From the NCBI RefSeq assembly GCF_900141735.1, contig NZ_FQYO01000006.1, positions 62,001 through 126,000 on the forward strand: a stretch of DNA of 64,000 bases, in the 5' to 3' direction. Shown here in pieces: positions 47,463 to 57,271 of the stretch. The position numbers were made by a program, and so were the translations under genes. The notes under the pieces are model-generated. The model had not been told where the DNA came from and ran no database searches. It saw only the letters and a list, made by a program, of their open reading frames with translations. Position 1 is the first letter of the stretch. The number at the start of each line of letters is the position of its first letter. This DNA is from Wenxinia saemankumensis. GTDB taxonomy: Bacteria; Pseudomonadota; Alphaproteobacteria; Rhodobacterales; Rhodobacteraceae.

Positions 47463-48392
47463 ATGATCGCCCGCGCCGCCCGCCGCAGGACCGCGACCCC
47501 GCCCCCCGCCGGCGGCGGGCCCGTCCCCGCGCGGCCGCTGCCCTGGCTGCTGCCGGTGCTGCTGTTCGTCGGGCTGTTCTACCTCTGGCCGATCGTCGAC
47601 GCGCTGCGGCTCGCCTTCACGGATGCCTCGCTGCTGGACCGCGACGCCGCCTTCTCGACCGAGGCGATCGGCGCCATGCTGGGCAGCCCCGCGCTCGGCA
47701 CCGTGCTGCGCAACACCGCGATCTTCACGCTGGGCAGCGTGGTCGGGCAGATCCTTCTCGGGCTGGCCATCGCCCTCCTCGTCGTGCGCGGAGAGCGGAA
47801 CGGCCTGCGCGGGATGCTGGTGATGCGCACGCTCGTCCTCGCGGCCTGGGTGATCCCCGGCATCGCGAACGGCATCATCTGGCAGATGCTCTTCTCCGAG
47901 GCGCCGTTCGGGGCGATCAATTCCGCCCTGCGGCTCGCCGGTCTGCCGCCCGTCGCCTGGCTGTCGGATCCGGGCAACGCGATGATGTCTGCGATCATCG
48001 CGACGGTCTGGCAGGGCACGGCCTATTCGATGATCCTGCTCTACGCCGCCCTGCGGTCGATCGACGACACGCTCTACGAGGCGGCGGCGGTGGATGCCGC
48101 GACCCCGTGGGAACGGTTCCGGTTCATCACCCTGCCCGAGCTGCGCGGCGCGCTGCTGGTGAACGCGATCCTGATCGTGATCATGACGCTGAACACGTTC
48201 GACGTGATCATCTCGCTGACCGGCGGGGGGCCGGGACGGGCGACCGAGGTGCTCGCGCTCTTCACCTACAACACCGTCTTCTACAATTTCGACCTCGCAG
48301 GCGGCAGCGTGCTGTCGATCCTGCTGATGGCGATCTCGCTGGCGCTCGCCGCGCTCGTCGCCGCCTTCCTGCCGCGGGCGGGGCGGCGATGA
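47463..48392 (+). CDS. ABC transporter permease (MalF type)
   Basis: A 309-residue inner membrane permease with six helices. The coupling (EAA) loop is YEAAAVDAATPWERFRFITL (about residue 207). It overlaps the following permease by 4 bases (ATGA). Confidence 0.94.
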   Translation: MIARAARRRTATPPPAGGGPVPARPLPWLLPVLLFVGLFYLWPIVDALRLAFTDASLLDRDAAFSTEAIGAMLGSPALGTVLRNTAIFTLGSVVGQILLGLAIALLVVRGERNGLRGMLVMRTLVLAAWVIPGIANGIIWQMLFSEAPFGAINSALRLAGLPPVAWLSDPGNAMMSAIIATVWQGTAYSMILLYAALRSIDDTLYEAAAVDAATPWERFRFITLPELRGALLVNAILIVIMTLNTFDVIISLTGGGPGRATEVLALFTYNTVFYNFDLAGGSVLSILLMAISLALAALVAAFLPRAGRR

Positions 48393-49231
48393 TCCAGAGC
48401 CGCCGATCCCGCTGGGGCAACGCGCTGACCTACGCGGCGGCGATCCCCCTCGCCGCGTTCTTCCTGATCCCGGTCATCTGGCTGCTCTCGCTGGCGCTGC
48501 GCACCCCGGCGGAGGTGTTCCTCGGCGCCGCCCGCCTCGTGCCGGAGGAGCCGACACTGGCGAATTTCCGGCAGGTCCTGACCGATGGCGGATTCCGCCT
48601 CTACCTGTGGAACTCGGTCAAGCTGGCCTTCCTCGGGGCGGCCGGGGCCGTCGCCTGCGCCGCCCCCGCCTCCTACGCGTTCTCGCGGATGAGCTTCCGC
48701 GGCAAGCCGGCGCTGATGATGGGCATCCTCGCGGTGCAGATGGTGTCCGGCCTCGTCATCCTGATCCCGCTCTACCGCTGGATGGACCGGCTCGGCCTGC
48801 TCGAGACGCATGCCGGCACCACGCTGCTCTACGTCTCGGCCGGGATCCCGGTGACCGTCTGGCTGCTGAAGACCACCTTCGACGGCGTGCCGCGCGAGCT
48901 GGAGGAGGCGGCGGCGATCGACGGCCTCGGCCGGTTCGAGACCTTCCTGCGGATCACCCTGCCCCTCGCGGCGCCTGGCGTCGCCTCGGCGCTGATCCTG
49001 AACGTGATCCTGAACTGGTCGCAGTTCCTGATCCCCTTCGTGATGCTGAGCGAGACCGCGAAATGGCCGATCTCGGTCGCGATCTTCAACTATGCGGGCG
49101 CGACCAATGCCACCACGACCCAGCTGCTCGCCGCGGCCTGCCTCGTCGCCGTGGTGCCGACGCTGATCATCTTCGTTGCGCTGCAGCGTCTGATCGTCGG
49201 CGCGCTGACCGCCGGAGCGGTGAAGGGCTGA
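48389..49231 (+). CDS. ABC transporter permease (MalG type)
   Basis: A 280-residue partner permease with six helices and the EAA loop LEEAAAIDGLGRFETFLRIT (about residue 172). The ATG at 48389 overlaps the preceding stop. The opgG operon begins 209 bases later. Confidence 0.94.
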   Translation: MIQSRRSRWGNALTYAAAIPLAAFFLIPVIWLLSLALRTPAEVFLGAARLVPEEPTLANFRQVLTDGGFRLYLWNSVKLAFLGAAGAVACAAPASYAFSRMSFRGKPALMMGILAVQMVSGLVILIPLYRWMDRLGLLETHAGTTLLYVSAGIPVTVWLLKTTFDGVPRELEEAAAIDGLGRFETFLRITLPLAAPGVASALILNVILNWSQFLIPFVMLSETAKWPISVAIFNYAGATNATTTQLLAAACLVAVVPTLIIFVALQRLIVGALTAGAVKG

Positions 49232-49440
49232 GGCGGGATGCCGCAGCGCGGCGAACCGATCTTCCCGGATTGCCCGCTTTTTCGGCAGGAGCGGCCCGAT
49301 TCCCCGAAGTCCCCGCCGGGGACCGCCGATGAGGGGGGCGAAAGCCCGCCGGTTCGGCACGGTCACCCTTTGAACTTTTCTGCAAATGCACGATCTGAGG
49401 GGCAGCGACCGCAACGATTCTCGCACTGGACGATTCCCCC

Positions 49441-51060
49441 ATGACCGACCGGCTCCCCCCCCTTCAGCTGCGGACCCTTCCGGTCTCGCGCCGCCGGTCG
49501 CTCGGCCTGATCGCCGGGGCCGCCGCCGGTGCGGGTCTGGGTGCGGGATACGCGCCCGCCGCGGCACAAGAGGCGGCCGCCGGGGCGCAGGACGCCCCTG
49601 CCGGCACGCCCTTCAGCTTCGACATCCTGACCGGCCGGATGCGCGAGCAGAGCCGCAGCGCCTACCGCGCGCCCGAGCTTCCAGAGGGGTTCCTGCAGGA
49701 TCTCGACTACGACGATTACCGGCACATCCAGTTCGACCCACGCCGCGCCCGCTGGGCCGGGGACGGCGCCCCGTTCCAGCTGCATGCCTATCACCTGGGC
49801 TGGCTCTTCGAGGAGCCGGTCGAGATCCACGAGGTCGTGGACGGCAGCGCGCGGAGGCTGGGCTTCACCACCGCCGATTTCGAGTATCGCGGCGCGTTCG
49901 CCGAGGCCGTGCCGCAGGACGCCGACCTTCCCGGGATCGCCGGGTTCCGGCTGAACGCGCCGCTCAACGACCCGGCCCGCTACGACGAGGTCGTCTCGTT
50001 CCTCGGGGCGAGCTATTTCCGCGCGCTGGGCCGGGACAACGTCTACGGCCTGTCGGCCCGGGGCCTCGCCATCAACACCGCGATGGGCGGCGACGAGGAA
50101 TTCCCGCGCTTCAGCGCCTTCTGGGTCGAACGCCCTGCGGACGGCGCGGATCGGGCGGTCTTCTACGCATCGCTCGAGAGCCCCTCCGTGACCGGGGCCT
50201 ACCGCTTCGTCCTGCGCCCCGGCGAGACCAGCGTGATTCAGGTGACGGCCCGGCTGTTCTTCCGCGAGACCGTCGACCAGATCGGCGTCGCGCCGCTGAC
50301 CTCGATGTTCCTCTTCGGCCCTGCCGACCAGGGCGCCTTCGACGATTACCGCCTGGCTGTCCACGACAGCGAGGTGCTGCAGCTCGAGACCGATGGCGGG
50401 ACCTTCGTGCGGCCGCTGGCCAACCCGCCGCGGCTGGCGAATTCCTACCTGGGCGCGGTAGATCCGCGCGGCTTCGGGCTCTACCAGCGCAGCCGCGCGT
50501 TCGGGGATTATCTGGATGCCGGCGCCCATTACGAGCGCCGCCCCTCGCTGCGGGTCGAGCCGATGGGCGACTGGGGTCCCGGGGCGGTGCGCCTGATCGA
50601 GCTGCCCTCTGACCTTGAGGCGAACGACAACATCGTCGCCTTCTGGGTGCCCGAGGCCGGCGCCGCCGCGGGGGACGAACGGGAATATTCCTACCGCCTG
50701 CACTGGGGCATGGCGCCGGACCCGGAGCTTTCGCAGACTGCCCGGATCGTGCGCACGCTTGCCGGTCACGGCGGCGTTGCCGGCGTCGATCCGCTTCTCG
50801 ACCGGCGAAAGTTCGTCATCGACTTCGAAGGCGGCCCCCTGGCTGAACTCGATCTCGAGTCCGGCGTTGAGGCGCGTGTCAGCGCCAGCGGAGGAGAGAT
50901 CCTGGAAACCGCCCTCACCCCCGTCGAGGGGACCGGCCTCTGGCGCCTCGTGATCGAGGCGCGGGGCGACGACGGTGCCATCGTCGAGCTGCGCGCCGCG
51001 CTGCATCTCGACGAAGCGCCCCTCACCGAAATCTGGCTCTGCCAGTGGATGAAGCCATGA
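49441..51060 (+). CDS. opgG: Periplasmic glucan biosynthesis protein G
   Basis: A 539-residue OpgG/MdoG, needed for polymerisation and branching of osmoregulated periplasmic glucans. A twin-arginine-like signal (VSRRRSLGLIAGAAAGAGLG) is followed by the two-domain OpgG fold (FSFDILTGRMREQSRSAYRA; YDDYRHIQFDPRRARW; FGLYQRSRAFGDYLDAGAHY). First gene of opgG-opgI-opgH-opgC, an order known from Rhodobacter sphaeroides. A weak promoter could be TTGAAC at about 49369. Confidence 0.94.
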   Translation: MTDRLPPLQLRTLPVSRRRSLGLIAGAAAGAGLGAGYAPAAAQEAAAGAQDAPAGTPFSFDILTGRMREQSRSAYRAPELPEGFLQDLDYDDYRHIQFDPRRARWAGDGAPFQLHAYHLGWLFEEPVEIHEVVDGSARRLGFTTADFEYRGAFAEAVPQDADLPGIAGFRLNAPLNDPARYDEVVSFLGASYFRALGRDNVYGLSARGLAINTAMGGDEEFPRFSAFWVERPADGADRAVFYASLESPSVTGAYRFVLRPGETSVIQVTARLFFRETVDQIGVAPLTSMFLFGPADQGAFDDYRLAVHDSEVLQLETDGGTFVRPLANPPRLANSYLGAVDPRGFGLYQRSRAFGDYLDAGAHYERRPSLRVEPMGDWGPGAVRLIELPSDLEANDNIVAFWVPEAGAAAGDEREYSYRLHWGMAPDPELSQTARIVRTLAGHGGVAGVDPLLDRRKFVIDFEGGPLAELDLESGVEARVSASGGEILETALTPVEGTGLWRLVIEARGDDGAIVELRAALHLDEAPLTEIWLCQWMKP

Positions 51061-51230
51061 CGCCCCCCTTCGACACCGCGACCCTCTCCGAGACCGAGCC
51101 GTCCCGCCGCGACCAGGACAGCTGGGCGCCGCCCGAGGCCCCGATCGACATGCCGCGCCAGGTGCTGGAGCCGGCCCGGGGCGGCTGGTCGCTGCGGCGG
51201 CTCTTCCCTGTCCGCGACTTCCATGCGTGA
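51057..51230 (+). CDS. opgI: OpgI-like small protein
   Basis: A 57-residue frame between opgG and opgH. Its ATG overlaps the opgG stop (ATGA, 51057-51060) and its stop overlaps the opgH start (51223-51230). The sequence includes APPEAPIDMPRQVLEPARGG and ends SLRRLFPVRDFHA. Such Pro-rich APPEAP segments resemble the cytosolic N-terminus that other OpgH proteins have before the first helix. R. sphaeroides has a comparable small gene, opgI, at this place. An ATG at 51045 would add four residues. A separate regulatory or tethering role is inference. Confidence 0.7.
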   Translation: MTPPFDTATLSETEPSRRDQDSWAPPEAPIDMPRQVLEPARGGWSLRRLFPVRDFHA

Positions 51231-53016
51231 CCCCCGGGCGGCCGGCCCCGATACCGGCCGGCCGGTGGCGGCGCGGGCGATCGCGCTCGGCTTCGCCGCG
51301 CTCTGCGGGCTCGCCGCCGCCGCGATCCTCGCGCAGGCCGCCGCCGCCGACGACGTCTCCGTCTGGGACGGGCTGCGCGTCGCGCTGATCTGGCTCACGA
51401 CGACCTGGCTGGCCTGGGGCGCCGCGCAGGTGCTGGTCGGATTGCCGCCGCGAGGCGACGCGCCCCCTCGCCGCGAGGGCGATCCGGTGGGGCGGACGAT
51501 CCTGCTGATGCCGATCTGCAATGAGGATCCGGGCCCGGTCTTCGCCCGGATCGCCGCGATGGACGCCTCTTCCCGCGCGGCCGGGCTCGCGCTCGACATC
51601 GCGGTCCTCTCCGATACCCGGGATGGCCCGGCCGCCCGGCGCGAGAGCGCGGCCTTCGCCCTGCTGCTGGAGCGGACGAACGGCGCGGGCCGCATCTTCT
51701 ACCGCCGCCGCACCGACAACCGGGGCCGCAAGGCCGGCAATGTCGAGGATTTCATCCGCCGCTCCGGCGCGGCCTACGATTACGCGCTGATCCTCGACGC
51801 CGACAGCCTGATGGAGGGGGCGACGATCCGCGAGATGATCCTCAAAATGGATGCGGATCGGAGGCTCGGCCTGCTCCAGACCCTGCCCCGGATCACCGGC
51901 GCGCGGTCGATCTTCGGCCGCGCGATGCAGTTCTCGGCCGGGTTCTACTCTCCGGTCTTCGCCCGCGGCCTCGCCCGGATGCAGGGCGATACCGGTCCGT
52001 TCTGGGGCCACAACGCCATCGTCCGCGTGCGCGCCATGGCCGAATGCTGCGGCCTGCCGGTCCTGTCCGGACGCCCGCCCTTCGGCGGCACGATCCTCAG
52101 CCACGATTATGTCGAGGCGGCGCTGCTGGCGCGCGGCGGCTGGCGGGTCGAGGTCGACGAGCGACTCGGCGGATCCTACGAGGAGGGGCCGGAGGACGTC
52201 GTGGCCTATGCGCGGCGCGACCGCCGCTGGTGTCAGGGCAACCTGCAGCATGTCCGCCTGATCCTCGCCCCCGGCCTGCGCGGGTGGAGCCGTTTCGTCT
52301 TCCTGCAGGGGATCCTGGCCTATCTGGTCGCGATCTTCTGGGGCGCGTTCCTGGCCGCCTCGGTGCTGGCCTCGGTCACCGCCCCGCCCCCCGACTACTT
52401 CCCGGAGGCCTACAACCTCTTCCCCGTTTTTCCCGACGACCGAACGAGCCGGATCGCCGGCCTCGCCGTCGGGATCGGGGGCCTGCTTTTCCTGCCCAAG
52501 GTCGCCATCCATCTCGGCGCCGCGCTGTCGGGCCGGGCGCGCGGTTTCGGCGGGGCGGCCCGGGCCCTCGTCTCGATGCTGGCCGAGATCCTGCTCTCGA
52601 CCCTGATCGCCCCGCTGATGCTGGTCTACCAGTCGCGCGCCGTGGGCGAGGTGCTGGCCGGCCATGACGGGGGCTGGCCCGCGACCCACCGCGAGGGCGC
52701 CCGCCTCACCCTCGCCGAGGGCTGGGTGGCCGGCCGCCGCATCGCGGCCTGGGGCGTCGTCCTGATCGTCGCCGCCTTCCTGCTCGCCCCGACGCTGGCC
52801 CCCTGGCTGCTGCCGGTCGCGCTGCCGATGATCGCGGCGCCGCTGCTGATCTCCTGGACCTCCGCGCCCGCGCCGCGCTGGCTGTTCCCCGTGCCGGAGG
52901 AGGCGACGATTCCCCCGGTCGTGGCGCGCTACCGCGCGAACCTCGCGCGCTGGACTGGCCCCGCGGACCGCGATCCGGCGCGGCAGCCGGAGACGGGCCG
53001 CCATGTCGCGATCTGA
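51223..53016 (+). CDS. opgH: Glucan biosynthesis glucosyltransferase H
   Basis: A 597-residue inner membrane glycosyltransferase family 2 enzyme that polymerises glucose from UDP-glucose into periplasmic glucan. Motifs: ILLMPICNEDPGPVFARI, RRRTDNRGRKAGNVEDFIRR, ALILDADSLMEG (D-x-D), FWGHNAIVRVRA, LSHDYVEAALLARGGW and RRDRRWCQGNLQH (R-x-x-R-W of processive synthases). Shorter than E. coli OpgH (847) mostly because it lacks the long N-terminal cytosolic part and the C-terminal tail. Overlaps opgC by 14 bases. Confidence 0.95.
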   Translation: MRDPRAAGPDTGRPVAARAIALGFAALCGLAAAAILAQAAAADDVSVWDGLRVALIWLTTTWLAWGAAQVLVGLPPRGDAPPRREGDPVGRTILLMPICNEDPGPVFARIAAMDASSRAAGLALDIAVLSDTRDGPAARRESAAFALLLERTNGAGRIFYRRRTDNRGRKAGNVEDFIRRSGAAYDYALILDADSLMEGATIREMILKMDADRRLGLLQTLPRITGARSIFGRAMQFSAGFYSPVFARGLARMQGDTGPFWGHNAIVRVRAMAECCGLPVLSGRPPFGGTILSHDYVEAALLARGGWRVEVDERLGGSYEEGPEDVVAYARRDRRWCQGNLQHVRLILAPGLRGWSRFVFLQGILAYLVAIFWGAFLAASVLASVTAPPPDYFPEAYNLFPVFPDDRTSRIAGLAVGIGGLLFLPKVAIHLGAALSGRARGFGGAARALVSMLAEILLSTLIAPLMLVYQSRAVGEVLAGHDGGWPATHREGARLTLAEGWVAGRRIAAWGVVLIVAAFLLAPTLAPWLLPVALPMIAAPLLISWTSAPAPRWLFPVPEEATIPPVVARYRANLARWTGPADRDPARQPETGRHVAI

Positions 53017-54286
53017 CGGCACGCTCGTGAGGTTCCCGCGCGCGGCGACGCCGCCTGCCCCGGCCCCTTCCCCGCCCACCCCCGGCCGGAGCGAACGCGA
53101 TCCCCGGATCGACCTGTTCCGCGGTCTCGCCCTGGTGATGATCCTCATCGACCACATGCCCGGCAATCCCTACGAGGCCGGCACGATCCGCAATTTCGGC
53201 TTCTCGGACGCGGCCGAGGCGTTCTTCGTGATGTCGGGGATCGCGGCGGGTCTGGCCTATTCCGGCGGGTTCGCACGCTGGACCCACGGCGGCGGCTCGC
53301 TCTGGCGCGCCGTGGCGCCGCTCTGGCTGCGGTCCTGGACGCTCTACCTGGTGCAGCTCTTTCTCACAGTCTTCGCCCTGGCGGCCTTCGCCTGGGCCGC
53401 CGCCGCCTTCGGGAATGCCGAGTTCCTGCAGATGCACAATACCGGACTGTTCCACGAACGGACCGGCGAGGCGCTGACGGGCCTGCTGACGCTCACCTAC
53501 CAGGTCGGATACGTGAACATCCTGCCGACCTACATCGTCCTGCTGCTGGTCGCGCCGGTGGCGTTCTGGGCCGGGCTGCGTCACCCCTGGCACGTCATCG
53601 CCGTGTCGCTCGTCCTGTGGTTCTTCGCAGGGCTCGAGCGCTGGAACGTCCCGAACTGGCCCGGAGGGGGCGGCTGGTTCTTCTCGCCCCTGACTTGGCA
53701 ATGCATCTTCGTGATCGGCCTGATGATCGGGATCCGGCAGCGGCAGGGCCGCCCGCTCGTCCCCTACAACTTCGCGCTGATGTTCGTCGCCTCCGCCTTC
53801 GTCTTCTTCACGCTGGCCTGGCGCGAGATCCCGGAGCTGGGCGCGGCAATGAACGAGCGGATGTGGCAGCTCGGCCAATGGGGCGTGCCCGGCAACCTCG
53901 TGGCCCACAACAAGACCTATCTGGGACTGCCGCGGCTGCTGCATGTCCTCGCGCTGGTCTACGTGCTGTCCTGCCTGCCCTGGATCCGGACCCTCGCCGC
54001 GACGAGGGGCGCGGCGCCGCTTCGCCTGCTCGGGCGACAGGGCCTGCTCGTCTTCGCCGCGGGGACCGTCCTCGCGCTGATGGGCCAGATCGCGATGGAC
54101 CTGCGCCCGGACGAGGCCTGGCTGCCCTGGGCGCTGCCGCCGATTGCGCTGGCGATCAGCTTCGCCCTCGCCTGGGTGAAGGACCAGGGCCGCGGCATCG
54201 CCAGCCTGGCAGAGCGCCGCGCGGGGCCCGCGGAGCCGCGCGAGCCCGCCCCCGCGCCGCAAGCCCGGACCGGGATCGCGACCTGA
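53003..54286 (+). CDS. opgC: Osmoregulated periplasmic glucan succinyltransferase
   Basis: A 427-residue polytopic acyltransferase-3-like protein of the OpgC family that adds succinyl groups to periplasmic glucans. Typical OpgC sequence: [20 protein letters not shown] then [42 protein letters not shown], and [20 protein letters not shown]. About ten membrane helices. Last gene of the opg operon. Confidence 0.95.
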   Translation: MSRSDGTLVRFPRAATPPAPAPSPPTPGRSERDPRIDLFRGLALVMILIDHMPGNPYEAGTIRNFGFSDAAEAFFVMSGIAAGLAYSGGFARWTHGGGSLWRAVAPLWLRSWTLYLVQLFLTVFALAAFAWAAAAFGNAEFLQMHNTGLFHERTGEALTGLLTLTYQVGYVNILPTYIVLLLVAPVAFWAGLRHPWHVIAVSLVLWFFAGLERWNVPNWPGGGGWFFSPLTWQCIFVIGLMIGIRQRQGRPLVPYNFALMFVASAFVFFTLAWREIPELGAAMNERMWQLGQWGVPGNLVAHNKTYLGLPRLLHVLALVYVLSCLPWIRTLAATRGAAPLRLLGRQGLLVFAAGTVLALMGQIAMDLRPDEAWLPWALPPIALAISFALAWVKDQGRGIASLAERRAGPAEPREPAPAPQARTGIAT

Positions 54287-54454
54287 GCGAGCCGCTCCTG
54301 CGGGCGCCCCTACGGGGGCTGCGCCCGCTTCGCGCTGTCGGATCACCCCGGCATGCAGAGGAGGCGGGAAAGGCTACGCCCGATGTCCCGGCCCCGGCGC
54401 CGGTCGGCCCCGCGCGGTCAGGCCGGGAAGCTGCGTTCGGATGAGGGAAGAAAG

Positions 54455-54544
54455 TGGCGGAGCGACAGGGATTCGAACCCTGGAGACGGTCTCCCGCCTA
54501 CACACTTTCCAGGCGTGCGCCTTCGACCACTCGGCCACCGCTCC
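54455..54544 (-). tRNA. tRNA-Ser (anticodon GGA)
   Basis: A 90-base cloverleaf with encoded CCA and a long variable arm, typical of serine. Acceptor GGAGCGG pairs with TCGCTCC (last pair G-T), the discriminator is G and the anticodon loop CTGGAAA gives GGA. It reads TCC/TCT codons. Confidence 0.95.
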
Positions 54545-54726
54545 AGCGCGGCCCTCTTGCCCAAGGCGGACCCGGATTGCAAGGGGGATCCGCCCCGCCG
54601 CCCCGGGGAGGCGATCACGACCACGTCCCGGTCCCGTCGCCGGCATGGACACCCAAGCGGGCCTTGCCCATACTCGGCAATCGTGCGGCGGCCGGAGCGG
54701 GTCCGGCCGGAAGAACGGACCGGCGG

Positions 54727-55917
54727 ATGACGGGCGGAAACGGGATCGGTGGAACTGGGGCACGGGGGGCGCGGCGCGGACCCGGCGCGGGGTTCGAACC
54801 TGCGTCGAGCCGGCCGCGCGTCGACCCCGCGCGGGTGGCGGCGGGGGCGCTGGTCGTCATCGCCTTCGCCGTCGTGCTGTTCCTGCTCGTGCAGGCGCGG
54901 TTCCTGCTGATCTCGCTCGCGACTGCGATCATCCTGTTCTCGCTCACCTCGGACGCGATCACCTTCATCGCGCGGCAGCGGATCGGTCCGCTCCACGTGC
55001 CGAACTGGCTGGCCAGTCTCGCCGCCGTGGTCTTCGTCGCGGCGCTGACGCTGTCGCTGACCTCGATCATCCTGGCGCAGATCAACTCGGTCCTCATCAC
55101 CACGCTGGCCTATTCCGAGCAGGCCCCCGCGGCCATCGCCTCGATGGTGCGGTTCCTCGGCGCGGATGCCGAGCAGGCCGTCCTCTCGGCGATGGCCTCG
55201 ATCGACGTGTCGTCCTACCTGCGCACCATCGCCGGGCAGGCGGGCAGCCTGACACAGGGCTCGGTCCTCGTCATCCTGTTCGTCGGCTTCCTCTTCGCCG
55301 AGCGGGCCTGGTTCGACGTCAAGCTCGAGAACTTCACCGGCGACGCGGCGCAGGCCGACCGGGTGGGGCGGATCATCGGCTCGATCATCCGGCGCGTGAA
55401 CCGCTACCTCGCGGTCAAGACGCTGGTCAGCGCGGCGACCGGGATCATGGTCTATGCCGTCGCGCGCACCTTCGGGCTCGAGCTGGCGGCCGCGATCGGG
55501 ATCCTGACCTTCATCCTGAACTACATCCCCAATATCGGCTCGATCGTGGCGACGATCCTCGTCGCGCTGGTGGCCTGGGTGCAGCTGGCCTCGCCGGGCG
55601 CGACGGCCGCGATCTTCGCCATATGCGGGGCGATCCAGTTCGTGAACGGCAACGTCATCGACCCCTGGCTGATGGGGCGGGCCCTGCGGCTCTCGCCCTT
55701 CGGGATCATCGTGGCGCTGGCCTTCTGGGGCGCGGTCTGGGGCGTGCCGGGCATGTTCCTGTCGGTGCCGATCATGGTCGGGCTGATGATCGTCTGCTCC
55801 GAGATCCCGTCGCTGCGCCCGATCGCCATCCTCCTCTCGCGCGAGGGCCTGCCCGAGCCCGAGACCCAGCCCGATCCCGGCCGCTTCCCCCGTCCGCGGC
55901 GCGAAGCGGCGGAGTAG
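54727..55917 (+). CDS. AI-2E family transporter
   Basis: A protein of about 396 residues with about eight helices of the AI-2E/PerM family. Conserved sequences are [60 protein letters not shown] and [20 protein letters not shown]. Members are exporters or sodium/proton antiporters; true quorum-signal transport is not implied. Start ATG 54727 chosen because the upstream part of the frame runs through tRNA-Ser on the other strand. The convergent M35 gene begins 3 bases after the stop. Confidence 0.9.
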   Translation: MTGGNGIGGTGARGARRGPGAGFEPASSRPRVDPARVAAGALVVIAFAVVLFLLVQARFLLISLATAIILFSLTSDAITFIARQRIGPLHVPNWLASLAAVVFVAALTLSLTSIILAQINSVLITTLAYSEQAPAAIASMVRFLGADAEQAVLSAMASIDVSSYLRTIAGQAGSLTQGSVLVILFVGFLFAERAWFDVKLENFTGDAAQADRVGRIIGSIIRRVNRYLAVKTLVSAATGIMVYAVARTFGLELAAAIGILTFILNYIPNIGSIVATILVALVAWVQLASPGATAAIFAICGAIQFVNGNVIDPWLMGRALRLSPFGIIVALAFWGAVWGVPGMFLSVPIMVGLMIVCSEIPSLRPIAILLSREGLPEPETQPDPGRFPRPRREAAE

Positions 55918-55920
55918 CGG

Positions 55921-56574
55921 TCAGCGCCGCGCGCGTCCCGTGGGGGAGAGCACGAGGTGCATGACGGGGAAGAACCCCACATCCTCGGCGAAGTACTGGT
56001 AGCTGTCGGCGTTCCGGATCGCCGAGAACGGGTCACGCCGCGCCATGTCGGAACAGGGGCCGCGCGCGTAGCAATGGTCGTCGGTCCCGGCGATGACGAC
56101 GAAATGGCTCAGCTCGTGGATGATCGTGCCCTCGCGGGTCCCGTTCTCCATCCTCGGATCGGCCGCGTCGAAATCGAACATCGCCGGCAGCAGGCGGAAA
56201 CTCGGGCAGAGGTGCACGTGGTAGTGCTCTTCCCGGAAGACGTAGGCGTAGGTGCCGTCCTTGCAGCCCTCGAACCCCTCGTTGATGCAGCGCACGTTGA
56301 TCTCGTCCAGCGAGATCGCGTCGTGGACCGCCTTGAGATTGCGGCGCACCGTCTCGGCGTTGCGGTCGCTGTAGCGGCCGAACCACCGCGCGAAGGTGTC
56401 GTCGTCGCGCACCGCGGCGGCCGCGGCCTGCGCCATCTCCATCGCCCCGGAGGCGGCGGCGGCGATCTCGGCCTGTTCGGCCTTCGTGCAGGTCTCGTAG
56501 GTGACGGCGCGCGCCGGGGCCGGCACCGAGAGGCCGAGGCCGGCGAGCGCCAGCAGGCAGAGCAGGTATCTCAT
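55921..56574 (-). CDS. Exported M35-like (aspzincin) metalloprotease
   Basis: A 217-residue secreted protein. Signal peptide [23 protein letters not shown]. The zinc motif HELSHF (in [20 protein letters not shown]) is the HExxH of metallopeptidases; GTDDHCYA following it recalls the GTxDxxYG aspzincin motif with the third ligand Asp. Cysteines in [12 protein letters not shown] and CYARGPCSD probably form disulfides. Resembles deuterolysin/peptidyl-Lys metalloendopeptidase rather than known bacterial M48. Target unknown. Confidence 0.75.
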   Translation of the reverse strand: MRYLLCLLALAGLGLSVPAPARAVTYETCTKAEQAEIAAAASGAMEMAQAAAAAVRDDDTFARWFGRYSDRNAETVRRNLKAVHDAISLDEINVRCINEGFEGCKDGTYAYVFREEHYHVHLCPSFRLLPAMFDFDAADPRMENGTREGTIIHELSHFVVIAGTDDHCYARGPCSDMARRDPFSAIRNADSYQYFAEDVGFFPVMHLVLSPTGRARR

Positions 56575-56809
56575 CTTGTCCGGTCCCTCCCCCTCAGGTG
56601 GCGCGGATGGTCTTCGCGGCAGAGCCTAGCAGCCGGCCCGGGCCCGGGCAACGCGGCGTCAAGCGCGGCGCGGCCTGTTGCGCGTCCTCCCCGCTCCTCC
56701 GGCATGAGAGCGGGGCCGATGGTCTTCGCCCCGCCGGGCGCCTACGACTGCGGAGGGCGCCCCGTGCCGGTCGTGGCGGCGGGCGCACCCTCGGCAGGCG
56801 GAGGCGGGC

Positions 56810-57271
56810 ATGAGCGGCGAGAGCGACCGGGTCCGGATCAGGCCCCTCGAGCGCGGTGACCGGTCCGAATGGGGGGCGCTCTGGCGGGCCTACCTCGCCT
56901 TCTACGGCACGACCCGGCCCGAGGATCACGTCACCGCCTATTTCGACCGGCTGCTCGCCGAGGATCCGCACGACTTCCGGTGCCGCCTCGCGCTGTCGGG
57001 GGGCCGGCCGGTCGGGCTGGTCCACTTCCTGTTCCACGCGCATGGCTGGCGGGCCGAGCCGGTCTGCTACCTCCAGGATCTCTATGCCGATGTCGGTGTC
57101 CGGGGCCGCGGGGTGGGGCGGGCCCTGATCGAGGCGGTCTATGCCGAGGCCGACCGCCGCGGCGCGCCCTCGGTCTACTGGCTGACGCAGGCCGGGAACG
57201 CGCCGGCCCGCGCGCTCTACGACCGCGTCGGGCGGGCCACCGACTTCGTCAAGTACGAGCGGCCGTCGTGA
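56810..57271 (+). CDS. GNAT family N-acetyltransferase
   Basis: A 153-residue acetyltransferase. The acetyl-CoA pyrophosphate loop is DVGVRGRGVGRALIEAVYAE (about residues 94-113) following CYLQDLYAD; a conserved NAPARALYDRVG motif lies near the C-terminus. The GTG start of the DUF2927 gene overlaps its stop (GTGA). Substrate unknown. Confidence 0.92.
   Translation: MSGESDRVRIRPLERGDRSEWGALWRAYLAFYGTTRPEDHVTAYFDRLLAEDPHDFRCRLALSGGRPVGLVHFLFHAHGWRAEPVCYLQDLYADVGVRGRGVGRALIEAVYAEADRRGAPSVYWLTQAGNAPARALYDRVGRATDFVKYERPS

Noticed and set aside
49363-53166. Minus-strand frame of 1267 codons
   Set aside because: Antisense to the opg operon; composition typical of GC-driven shadow frames.
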